From contig OX463846.1 in NCBI GenBank assembly GCA_949825065.1, positions 19,474,421 through 19,538,420 of the forward strand: 64,000 nt of DNA. The letters run 5' to 3'. The position numbers were made by a program, and so were the translations under genes. Within the stretch, counting starts at the first letter, position 1; each line of letters starts with the position of its first letter. Below the pieces are notes generated by a model that ran no database searches, had not been told where the DNA came from, and worked only from the letters and a program-made list of their open reading frames with translations. This DNA comes from Odontocerum albicorne. Lineage: Eukaryota > Arthropoda > Insecta > Trichoptera > Odontoceridae. This document shows, in pieces, positions 26,249 through 36,900 of this stretch.

Positions 26249-27150
26249 ATAATATTAAGTAAAATAAAAAGAGATAAAGTTTAAAATAATTGTTTTGGTG
26301 GTTAATTAATATATAAGAAATGATTCCATTAAGCATAATTTATCTTTGTAATCTAAATATTGTCTGGACCTCACCTTGTCCCTTTTGTCAACTGTTTCCA
26401 TCTTTGCAGAACTCTTTTGATGGTGTAAGTTTAATTTGATCTCCTGCCAAAACCACTTCCATCAGTTTTTCACTAACGAGTTACAGAATTTTTTTTAGAG
26501 TACTCCTTCAGCTACCAGAAAGATGGAAGAGGTCATGGATCAAAATGACATACGTGTATACATAATTGATAACTGAATTTAGAAATTAATGTTTTTAAAA
26601 AATGCTAAAATATGTTACAACCATAAATTTGATAAATGAATATTATATGTTTCATAACATAAAAAAATATGATTACATAGTCAACCATTGTTTAAAATTC
26701 AGTAACTTTAGTGAACCAAATTGAAATTAGTTATCTCTAAAATGTAATAAGTCAAATTGTCCAAATATAATTAAAACATGATACCCCGTAAAAAAAACAC
26801 TACAATAATTAATCCCTTATAGTTTTGCCACCGAAAGCGTTAATGAATTAGGCTTTGTCAATTATGTATGTAGAAGATGGCATGCTTTAAGAAGCGACTG
26901 AAAAACCTCTTAATGTCTAGTCAGTAAAATAACTTGTTTCATTCCTGATTTTTCTTTTCCTTTCCTCTCCATCATCCCTTCCTTTCCTTTTGATTGATGA
27001 TATCTCACTTTATATGAAAAATAATGTTCGGGTTACTGTCCGTCTTTGTGGGGTTTGTGGGCATGTGCTCACGTATATGTTTGTGGATTTCGTGGGGATG
27101 GATAGTCATTTAAATTATTTATGCGACCACGTAACTTGCTTCATTTACTT
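26249..27150. other. AT-rich spacer
   Basis: Nothing recognisable; short pyrimidine-rich tract near 26940-26990. Confidence 0.45.
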
Positions 27151-27236
27151 TTGTCTGGTTGGTTGGAAGAGATTGCCGCCTGGCAATAAGCCCGCCAGAT
27201 TGTATTTGCAATTAAAGTGTTAAATAATAAATAAAG
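27151..27236 (+). mobile_element. SINE 3'-tail fragment
   Basis: GGTTGGAAGAGATTGCCGCC, then TGGCAATAAGCCCGCCAGAT and an AATAAATAAAG end, is the tail of the tRNA-derived SINE found in full at 51720 and 62345. The tRNA-like head is missing (5' truncation). Confidence 0.75.
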
Positions 27237-27639
27237 ATACAAATGTATTTTTTGATGGTTGAGAGATTTTCAATAAAGAAATATTGCTTTTATGTATAAA
27301 CAAAGTTAAATTTAATTGATGAGATCAAATAACTTCTCTAGTAGATAGTAATATTTCTTTGTAATCCATTCACTTGAGTGAAAAACCATTTCAGATGATA
27401 TTTGTCCCTACATAATTACATAATTAACAAGCATCTGATGTATCATAGATTAACATTTATATATCATTTAAAAGAAATAAACTGTCACAGATAAAAGGAT
27501 TAAGAGATGTGCAAAACACATATTTCTAATACATGAGCAGGAAGAATTAATTTAATGCATTTGGTTTTGTTCCCTGTGAAATAATCAAATACATAAAAGA
27601 AAATATGTTTGAAGATTTTCATGGCAGTTTCCAACAGTT

Positions 27640-27800
27640 TAAACTTTTTTGGGAGGTGTTGCCATTCTGAGTTGGATTAAATTATGGCTGACGTTTCGAA
27701 AGTTTTATCGCTTTCATCCTTAGAGCGATGCCAAAAAACATTACTGAATATGGTCAAGTTTTTTTATATTTGGTAATATTTTTTGACATCACCCTGAGGA
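27640..27800 (+). repeat. possible Penelope-like terminal scrap
   Basis: GCTGACGTTTCGAAAGTTTT, followed by atcgctttcatccttagagc, resembles the GACGTTTCG...TTCATCxxxAG string common in Penelope-like element ends. No coding part is seen. Weak call. Confidence 0.25.
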
Positions 27801-28129
27801 TTAAGGTTAAGACATCTTCAAAACATTGACCATCATTTAAGCAACATGCCAACAACTCCAAAAATCATTATAAACTAGAAAGAAAATATGTAATTTTCAG
27901 CTACATTTTGTAAAAAGCTTAATTCAGATGATGAGATCACACAAAAAATACCATAATTCTTAGATTGTGGATGTATTGGTTTTGATATATTTTACACGGG
28001 AGATCTCTTATAAAGATGACGTCAAAGAATAATTGTAAAAAAAGTGGACTATGCATGAAGACGACGGAAGACAATTTAGAAGTCACTTGTTAAATGCCTC
28101 TAGTAATAAGTATATAATCAAAATGTATT

Positions 28130-28470
28130 ATTCAAAGGGCAGCAAGGCGAACTAACGCCTCCATTCTCCAAGAACTGAGGATCATCGACAGATTGTCAAC
28201 AATTTGCCTTTGACTAGTTCTCAAAGTTTTTGGGCACATTGCACATGCCCAAGGAGACAGTTTAGAGAGGCTTGTGGTCACTGGAAGCATGGAAGGACGA
28301 CACACAAGATGAAGAGTTCCAATATGTTGAACTGACCAAGTGAGAGATGCAACAGAACTACCCTTAATAATTGCCTTTCGAACCGCGGAGTGACAGATGG
28401 ATGAAGAGAAGTCGTCAGGGGCTATATGGGAGTCATGATGCTCAGTTATGAGCTACATGACAGGATGAAA
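28130..28470 (+). pseudogene. non-LTR retrotransposon C-terminal relic
   Basis: Plus-strand frames give RRTNASILQELRIIDRLST, VLKVFGHIAHAQGDSLERLV and VTGSMEGR, matching the LRWxGHxxRxxxSLERLxxxGxxEGxRxRGRP end of a LINE ORF2. Stops are present and the RT core is absent. Confidence 0.5.
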
Positions 28471-28518
28471 ATGTATTATTTATAGTTAAGGCATTAACAC
28501 TGTGGAGGTTTCGAGGCG

Positions 28519-28616
28519 TTGTAATTTGTTTAATAAAACACTGTTTTTTTCTCTCAAGATAATGGTATAACCATTATCTTAAGTGGGAAAAAAGTGTTTA
28601 ATCAAACAAATTACAA
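28519..28616. repeat. 98-bp near-perfect palindrome
   Basis: The left arm starts ttgtaatttgtttaataaaa and ends aagataatggt; the right arm is its inverse with a few mismatches and a one-base length difference (48 and 47 bases), around a 3-base centre (ata). As DNA or RNA it would fold into a long hairpin. It could be a solo foldback MITE. Confidence 0.8.
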
Positions 28617-29246
28617 TATTTTAAATGTATTTTATCTATTTGAACAGTAAAAGTAATGGTTTTACTATTATTCTTCATAGATACAACTCAAAAAAATAGA
28701 TGTCTAATTCAACCACTACGTTTTTCAGTGGACAATGATTTGAGTAAGGAATTATGTGAAACTAGTCTTGGACACCTTTATCATAGAGCTTCTACTTAAA
28801 AATTGGACAATATTTGCCAGTTGCTTGGAAGACATTCATAGAAAATAGATAAATTATGCATCACTTGATAAGTACATGTTTCCCTTTAGAGATTACAAAA
28901 AAAAATGGATACCATCAACATTGAGTTTTCAAGTTGTGTAGAAAAATAAAAATTGGGATGTTAGATAGTTTTAGACACAAATTAAGTCAAAGAAAAAAGA
29001 ATATGTATTTCTTTGATCAATTTTACATGTTCATCTTTTCTTCGTTGGTTGTATTAACCCTGATAGGCCCAATGTTATCGGCACACCTTTCTTATACTAA
29101 AAGGCCCGTGGTTCCTATTCTATAAGGCTGTTATGTATTTGTCATCTGTGAATTTTTCATTACTTAAGTTTATAAACTTATTATTTTTAAACATTTAAAT
29201 GTATACCATTTAAAAAAAAACCTGTGGGTCTTTTAATATATATATA

Positions 29247-30537
29247 TGAAGGTGGTCCCAGAAGTACCCGACCTGACGTATAGATGGCGGTTGTTGCTTT
29301 AAAAAATTACTATGGTAGAAAGTACTAAACTTATAAAGCTTAAGTTTCAAGTTTTAAGATGCTACGTTGTTTAGTATTTGTTTGGCAGCCATCAGTAGTG
29401 AACGCTTTCAGTGAATTTGTAAACATGGAAAAAATTGGTCATCGTTATGTGATACAATACTTTCATTTGAAAGGTCTAAGTCCAACCAATATCAATGCCG
29501 AGCTAGATTCTACTCTGGGGGAGTCTGCTCCTTCGTTTACAACAGTAAAATATTGGGTGGCAGAGTATAAACGAGGTCGCACGAGCTGCCAAGACGAACA
29601 TCGCAGTGGTTGACCAAATGAGGTGACCACGCCAGAAATGGTAAAAAAAATCCACAAAATGGTATTGGATGACCGTCGATTGAAAGTGCGCGAGCTAGCA
29701 GACATGGTAGGCATTTCAAAAAGTGCTGTATATTGCATATTGACTGAAAATTTGGACATGACAAAGCTGTACGCAAAATGGGTGCTGCGTTTGCTCACAA
29801 TGGAACAAAAATAGCGTCGTGAGCATGTTTCAATCGAGTATTTGGCGATGTTTCACAGCAATAAAGCCGAGTTTTTTCGTCGATTCATAACCATGGATAA
29901 AACATGGATCCATCACTTCACACCTGAGACGAAGGAACAGTCAAAACAATGGACTGAAAGGGGAAAATCGGCTCCAAAAAAGGCGAAGACAGTTCAATCT
30001 GCAGGCAAGGTCATGGCGTCAGTTTTTTGGGATGCGCGTAAGATAATTTTCATTGATTATCTTCAAAAAGGAAAAACAATCAAAGGCGAGTATTATGCGA
30101 ACTTTTTGCAGCGTTTGATTGATGAAATAAAAAAAAAACAGCCGCATTTGGCGAAAAAGAAAGTGTTGTTTCATCAAGACAATGCACCAGTTCACACATC
30201 CGTTATCGCGGTGGCCAAAATCAATGAATTAAAGTTCGAATTGCTTCCTCACGCACCCTATTCGCCAGATTTAGCCCCCTCGGATTATTTTCTTTTTCCA
30301 AACTTGAAAAAATGGCTCGGTGGTAAAAGATTTGCCAACAATGAAGAGGTGGACTCTGCGGTTGATGGCTATTTTGAGGCGCTCGACGGTTCTCACTATA
30401 AACAGGGTATCGAAGCTATTGAACATCGCTGGGAAAAGTGTGTCGAGCTGAAAGGAGACTGTTGAGAAATAAAAATATTTTTTTCCAAATTTTTTGTGTT
30501 TTCTTTGTTAGATCGGGTACTTTTGGGACTACCCTCG
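29247..30537 (+). mobile_element. mariner element C, transposase with two stops
   Basis: 1291 bp, with left end GGTGGTCCCAGAAGTACCCG and inverted right end GGTAGTCCCAAAAGTACCCG, and TA on both sides (29245-29246, 30538-30539). Full-length by size. Its transposase is nearly intact. Confidence 0.9.
29425..30465 (+). pseudogene. mariner transposase (irritans-like), two nonsense codons
   Basis: The frame runs from MEKIGHRYVIQYFH to the C-terminal CVELKGDC with no shift. It is broken only by TGA at 29611-29613 (in the conserved GRP region) and TAG at 29812-29814 (after LLTMEQK). The catalytic residues remain: TMDKTW (the usual E after D is K), HQDNAPVH, and [11 protein letters not shown], with D,D34D spacing. 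The HQDNAP and KVMASVFWDA motifs resemble the irritans group. Recently inactivated. Confidence 0.88.
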
Positions 30538-30543
30538 TATATA

Positions 30544-31687
30544 CGAGGGTGGTCCGATAAGTACTTAGCCTACAAAAGAATAACAAAAATTTTGGAAAAG
30601 TGGCGATTTATTTCTCAACATAATCTCCTTTGAGTTCGATACACTTGACCCAGCGATGCTCCAACTTCTTTAACCCATCTGAAAAATACGTTTTCTGGAG
30701 GTCTGCAAAGTAGGCCTCCGTGGCGGTGATAACCTCCTCATTCGACTCAAATTTCTGCCCGGCGAGTGACTTTTTCAAATTTGGAAACAAAAAGAAGTCG
30801 CACGGGGCCAAATCTGGAGAATACGGTGGATGGGGCAGCAGTTCGTAGCCTAATTCTACCAATTTGGCCGTGGCGACGGCGGAGGTGTGAGCCGGTGCGT
30901 TGTCATGATGGAAGAGCACTTTTTTCTTCGCCAAATGGGGCCGTTTTTTCTGCAATTCGGCGTCGAATCAGCCCAATAATTCGGCATAGTAGAGCCCTGT
31001 GACCGTTTTGCCCTTCTCCAGGAAGTCGATGTAGATCACACCTTTTGAATCCCAGAAAACGGTGGCCATCACCTTTCCGGCCGATAGGACAGTCTTCACC
31101 TTCTTCGGAGCACGTTCGCCGGGTGAAGTCCACTGTTTCGACTATTCCTTGGTCTCGGGTGTGTACCAGTGTATCCATGTTTCGTCGACGGTCACGAAAC
31201 GACGCAGATGATCTTTTGAGATGCCTACTGTCTCAGCTATCTCGCGCACCTTCAATCGGCGGTCTGCCAATACGAGATCGTGGATTTTTGTCACGTTATC
31301 CTCCGTGGTAGCCGTTTTCGGGGCACCTGGGCGTGGCTCATCAAAAACCGACGTGCGACCACATTGAAACTCGTTAAACAAATTTTTGACGGTCGCCATC
31401 GAAGGAGAAGAGTCACCGTACACAGCATCCAAGCGCTCTTTGATTTCGCTGCGCGATTTCCCTTTCAAAAACAAGAATCGAATCACCGACCATATTGCTC
31501 TTTTTCCATTTTTCTCAAATCCGCGGACACGCTCGCTTCCACACGCGGTCAAAACAAAACTATGTGTCCGATTCGGCTGAAATTTTGACAGTAGCTGTCA
31601 TCGAGAATGTACTACGCGATAAAAAGTTGCTCTTGCGATAGTGGTGCCATCGGGCGGTGAGGCTAAGTACTTATCGGACCGCCCTCG
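30544..31687 (-). mobile_element. mariner element D, inverted next to element C
   Basis: 1144 bp, with ends CGAGGGTGGTCCGATAAGTA and inverted CGAGGGCGGTCCGATAAGTA (one mismatch), and TA at 30542-30543 and 31688-31689. The inner parts of the ends differ from element C (AAGTACTTAGCC against AAGTACCCGACC), so it is a separate family. Only six bases (tatata) separate C and D. Confidence 0.9.
30608..31552 (-). pseudogene. mariner transposase of element D, deleted and shifted
   Basis: The minus-strand N-terminus MTACGSERVRGFEKNGKRAI leads into the HTH region (KSRSEIKERLDAVYGDSSPS, FNEFQCGRTSVFDE). After VGISK it jumps straight to DHLRRFVTVDETWIHWYTPE, about 50 codons short, which explains the reduced element length. 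The middle is frame-shifted (31142 to about 30955). The C-terminal part is open: HHDNAPAHTS, PYSPDLAPCDFFLF, CIELKGDYVEK. The D,D34D residues are all present, but no complete protein can be made. Confidence 0.85.
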
Positions 31688-31689
31688 TA

Positions 31690-33071
31690 TATGTATATCT
31701 ATTCAAAAGGTTTGGGGTTATAAGGGTTATGAATGGTGTCTTTCAAAATAACATCTAAGAATCAAAGAACTGTGGTATTTAATTGTTATGTTAACTACTC
31801 GTACCAAAAACTTCCTTAGCTATTAATTTCAGTAGTTCTTATTATGGATCTGAGTTCTTCCCATCTGCTGTGCATGATTTTTTAAAAACAAAAAGGATTT
31901 CTCCAAATATATATTAAATGTTCCTAAAACCATTGATTATGTTTATAAGTCAATAGAAATAAAACACATATAAACAACTTGACATACATCTCAGATTTTA
32001 TAAAAAGATAAAAGGACATTGCATCCAGGAAGAAGTCTTATATACTTAATAGAAAGGTAATAAAAATGGAATTAATTATAGTTAATATTATTGCTATAAC
32101 TGAATTTCACTTTGAAAAGCTGGAGTCTCTTTCAATATGTAATATTGAAAACCCACAAAAGATCCCATTTGGTGTAAAAAAAATATGTATTATTTTGAAA
32201 TTACTTCAATATTTTGCAAAAAATTATTACTAACAATAAAAATAATCTATAATTTATAACTTTTAATGCTTTGTAATTTACTAATATTCAATATTTTTCA
32301 GAATAATTTTATTTCAGATTTACATAGAGGTGCCAAATTAAATTACAAAAAAATAAGAGATCAAACTATTATTCCATTAAGTGATACAAGTATTTTGACA
32401 GAGTAATTTTTTTCAAATTTAATAATACTTCAAAGGCTATAAGAAATACAACACATAACTGAGATCTCAAGCAGGTGTGAAGAAAATTACAGCGGTGATT
32501 TCAAGAAAACATTTGATGACATTTTCGTGGTAAGAATTTAAAATTAAGATTGTATTGAATAATCTATCAATCTAAAAAAAAACTTGGAAAAATACTCAAA
32601 ACATTATCATAATCAGAGTATGAATTAATCAGAGGATCAATGTGTCAAAGAAACATTAAATACTATTGTAAGAAATATAACCATAAATTTATTTCTATAA
32701 ATTTTATTTTCCTTATTATTAAGTTACAGACTTAACTTTTAATATGAAAATAATATACATTCATAGATATTGGATAGTTCATACTTTCCGAGATAAAATC
32801 AGATATTTTTTTCATATCAAAATATACCTGTAAACATAAAATTATTAGTATAAGGAAACATACGGAGAGGATCTTCATTTCACAAAGAACACTTTAAAAT
32901 ACCTATAAAAATCAAATTTAAAAAATATCATAACACAGTCGAGCATTATCCTTAAAATGGACAAAATATAGGTAGAAATTAATACAATCAAATTGGATAT
33001 TGAAAAACACAGATAGTGTGCCGATGGCATACCAGTAAATGGAGAAGATACAGAGAGCTAGAGATACTTTT
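31690..33071. other. AT-rich region 3' of ADAM10
   Basis: No gene found. It probably includes the 3' UTR of the minus-strand ADAM10 gene: minus-strand AATAAA signals lie at 32703-32708 and 32688-32693, about 370 bases past the distal stop. Confidence 0.45.
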
Positions 33072-33908
33072 TTAAATGACAGTCTCTGAAAGAGATTTTG
33101 GTTGAACAGATGTATCATCCTCCACAAAAGCTTTGGCAGCAGTATTATTATCGCAAGATTTTTTGACACTAAGAGAATCAGGTGATTGGAGTGTGATGTT
33201 GGTCTGTGAAGCTACAGTCTTCACTGCCAATACTTTGACTTGAGGTTGGGAAATTTCACCTTGATCATCAGGCTCAGTTGATTTATTATCACTTTTTTGC
33301 GGTAATGATATGGACCTGTCTTCTTCTTTAGCATTACACTTAGATTTTTGTTTCTTACTATTAGATTCTAAGGGTAAATCAGCTTGTTCAGGCTTGCCAG
33401 CATCTATATTACTTCCAGCACCAGAACTTTTTACAGGAGATTTACTCTGTTTCTGCTCATTTACTTGTGATTGTGCTGGTGAAGTTGATGGTTTTGCAAA
33501 GTCTTCATTTCTTAACTGATATACCATATTATCAGCTCGATATACCATGGTAGGTCTTAACATTAACCCTGGAATTTCTCCATTGGATGGTCTCATTGGC
33601 TGGTATCCTACTATAATTTTGGGAAACTGAAAACGGACAGAATCATCAGCGAGATGATAAAGCATCTCCTCCCTAACTGGTGCCACGACATCTGCTTCCT
33701 GACGGCTCAAAAGCATTTCAGACTGATCGGAAGACATAAGAGGAATATTGAGCGCCCTACGGTGAGCAACTGCCCCATCTCTGGAGCCATTCATCCGCAT
33801 GTAGGCATTGTAATTGTGCTGGTTCTCTCTAGAATAGAATCGGTCAGTCGGGTAGTCGTCAGAATGGAACTGTTGGCTGTACTGCTGGTAGGGAGGATTA
33901 GGGCACTG
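33072..33908 (-). CDS. kuz: ADAM10 tail extension beyond an in-frame TGA
   Basis: Directly after the TGA, in the same frame, 278 sense codons run to a TAA. They read [20 protein letters not shown], then [60 protein letters not shown], and then a Ser/Lys/Gln-rich end. An open frame of this length is very unlikely by chance in such AT-rich DNA, and fly Kuzbanian is known for a very long cytoplasmic tail, so this is probably genuine protein. Possible explanations are stop-codon readthrough (TGA followed by C is the leakiest context), an assembly or allelic error turning a sense codon into TGA, or separate use through splicing. No internal splice pair that would skip the TGA is convincing. Confidence 0.75.
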   Translation of the reverse strand, partial: QCPNPPYQQYSQQFHSDDYPTDRFYSRENQHNYNAYMRMNGSRDGAVAHRRALNIPLMSSDQSEMLLSRQEADVVAPVREEMLYHLADDSVRFQFPKIIVGYQPMRPSNGEIPGLMLRPTMVYRADNMVYQLRNEDFAKPSTSPAQSQVNEQKQSKSPVKSSGAGSNIDAGKPEQADLPLESNSKKQKSKCNAKEEDRSISLPQKSDNKSTEPDDQGEISQPQVKVLAVKTVASQTNITLQSPDSLSVKKSCDNNTAAKAFVEDDTSVQPKSLSETVI

Positions 33909-36900
33909 TCAGACGTGCTTAGTCGGTCTTAGCTCGTAAGAAGGACCTGAATAAGCTCCAGCATAAAGTTCTCCGCGTCCACTGTTGCTAGCATTCACTG
34001 GAGCAGAGGCTGAAAATATTTAAGGGTTTAATGATTCTTAAAATACATACATACCATCCCGCCATTTCCCTGTTGGGGTAGGCAGAGGGGACAGAGGACA
34101 TAGGCCAGGCTTTCCTATCTCGACACACATATTTTGCCTCTTCCACATCCATACATTTTCTCATATGGCTCCTACAATTTCTCTTACTTTTTTATTTACC
34201 GTCTTTAAAAAATCATTCACTTGATCCAACCATACTTTCCTTGGTCTTCCTCTAACACGCCTTCCAATCATATTTGCGCAGTATATTTGTTTTGTTAGTC
34301 TTTCTTCATTCATTTGTTCCACGTGCCCAAAACATCTCAAAGTGTTCTTCTTTATCTTACTCAACACAACACATCTTCCCTAATCACTCATTCCATATTC
34401 TGTCATACATTATCACTCCATGTAATCCTCTAAGTGCACGCACTTTTACAACAATTATTAGGTTCTTTTCAGTCTTTTTCCATGTCTATGTTTCATTCCC
34501 ATACATCAAAGACTAGTAAAATACTGTTGTGGATTAACCCTTTTAGCAGATTTTGATACTGTCCGTTTCAAATATATATGTTTTAGTACACCATTGACTT
34601 TATTTCTTATTGCTAAACGCTGTTCAATATCCATTGTAACATTTCCTTTCACACTTTTCTATCACCATGACTTTGGATTTCGCAACATTCATTCTCAGAT
34701 TTATCTCTTTACATCTCTCATATAATTTACTTTCAGACTGTAATTCATCCTCATTCTTTGCTAACACCGCCATGTCATCAGCATACAGCAAACCGCACAG
34801 CACACATTTCCATTTGTCAATTGTAGTATGCCCCCCACCCATTGAACTCTGTAGTTGCTCCACACACAAATCTATGTAGATATTAAACAACCAGGGTGAC
34901 AACACATCCTTGCTTTACCCCTTTTGAAAAATTAAAACACTCATGTGTGTAAGATATTAATATTCTACATTGCTAACAATAAACTATTATTGTTAAAGTA
35001 TCGCTGTATTTCCATTCCAGACATACAAAATAAAAAGATGATCTCTGCAGCTTAATATTCGGATTAAATTCCCAATTACCAATGGTATCTAAAAACAAAA
35101 AAGGGGTCCTAGTCTGGTTTCCCACTTATGGACTTTTTGACATCTTTCTGATAAGTTGGAAGAATTTGCCACAAGACAATAAGCCAGGTTGTACTTGATT
35201 AGCATAAAATAGAAATTGTATAGAACGCAATAAAATAGCGGAAGGATAATATAATTTTTTTTAACTTATATATAATTTTCTAACCTTTAGGTTGTTGGTA
35301 CTGCCCTCTATTAGGGTTGTACCCCCGCTGGGGATTGTTGGAGCGCCGACCAGGTTGTGCTCCTGCAGAAGTACTGGCCCCTGCTCCACCCCCACTCCGT
35401 TGGCCACCGCCACCGCTGCGTGCCTGCCCTTGGGGATGCTGCCCACGACGCATTCGCCTTAGTGTGTTCATCGGGTGCCGCAGAGTCTCAGACAGCCGTC
35501 TATAAATCATTTATGACTAAAATAAATGGTGGGTTGGTAATGTAGATACAACATAAATTGCATCCTCAGTCTCAAATTGGATTTAAAAAAATAAATTGAA
35601 ACTGAATCCAAGTAAAACAGAATTTCTCTGGATGGTTTCACAGCGAAAATAATATTGTCTTGATGGGGTTGCATTATGTCATGGGTTTTAGTATTTTTCA
35701 GAAAGGTAGCCTTAAATTCCTTGATGTCTATCTTGATAGTAAAGTATCTTTTGATAGGTAAATACGAGGCGTATCCAGAAAGTAAGTGTACTGAGGCTCT
35801 CACGACCGGATGGATTTTATTTTCGACATGTTGGCTACACTTCCGTGTAGCCTGACCCTTCCCCTCCGCAACGAGACTGGTTCGAGGTCAGTACGTTGAG
35901 AAGTGTCGACGAGACAATACGTTTCGTGAAAAATGTCAATCCAATCTCCCGCCAAGTGCGAAATACGCGGCGTCATCCGTTATCTCGTTTGGAAGGGAAA
36001 ACCTCCGGTTGAGGTTTATAATGAGGTGAAAACTGCATATGGTGATAAAGCTATGAATCGTATGAGTGTGTACAAGTGGTGTCGCGAGTTTAAAAACGGT
36101 AGTACGTCTGTGCATGATGATCAGAGGAGCGGAAGACCTTCAATTGTGACTGACGAAATTGTGGAAAAAATCTAAAATGCGCTCCGTGACGATCGCAGAT
36201 TGACTGTAGATAAACTTTCTGCGATGTTTCCGCAAATCTCCAGATCTCTACTACACGAAACCATCACAGAAACCCTCGGATATCGGAAACTGTCCGCGAG
36301 GTGGGTCCCAAAACAGCTGACAGACCAACACAAGTTGAATCAAGTGGAGGCCGGGCAAGAGTTTTTGAGGCGCTGCAAACTCCATGGAGATGAATTTCTC
36401 CGCTCCATCGTTACTGGAGATGAAACTTGGGTTGCACACTACACGCCTGAAACCAAAAGGCAGTCTCAACAGTGGCGTCACACCTCTTCACCCTCCGCCA
36501 AAAAGTTCAAAACCACAATTTCACCCAAGAAAATCATGGCATCCGTGTTTTGGGACTGTCAAGGCATAATTTTAATTGAATATATGCCTCAAGGGGAGAC
36601 CATCAACTCTGCAAGATACTGTGAGACCCTAAAAAATTGCGGAGGGCGATTCAGAACAAGAGGAGAGGCATGCTGACAAAGGGAGTCTGCCTGCTGCACG
36701 ACAATGTCAGACCACACACGGCCAACGCCACGAAGGAAGTGCTCGCCTCGTTTAAATGGGATGTCCTGAACCATCCCGCGCATTCCCCTGACCTAGCACC
36801 TTCAGATTACTATCTCTTTACCTCCCTGAAGCTGCACATGGGTGGAAAAAGGTTTTCAACCGACGAGGAGGTAAAGGAGGAGGTGGAGAAGTGGACGGAG

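Noticed and set aside
29045..29240. A further TTAA-bounded MITE starting ttaaccctgataggccc
   Set aside because: No matching inverted end or second TTAA could be found at a sensible distance.
30766..31588. Several plus-strand frames over 60 codons
   Set aside because: They are complements of the minus-strand mariner element D transposase.
33072..33800. An independent 242-codon gene starting at the ATG at 33800
   Set aside because: The frame is open upstream to the TGA and is the same frame as the ADAM10 tail, so a tail extension explains it better.
33911..33950. A tiny intron (GTCCTT...CTGACAG) removing the TGA
   Set aside because: It would be 41 bases, below the usual minimum, and would shift the frame.
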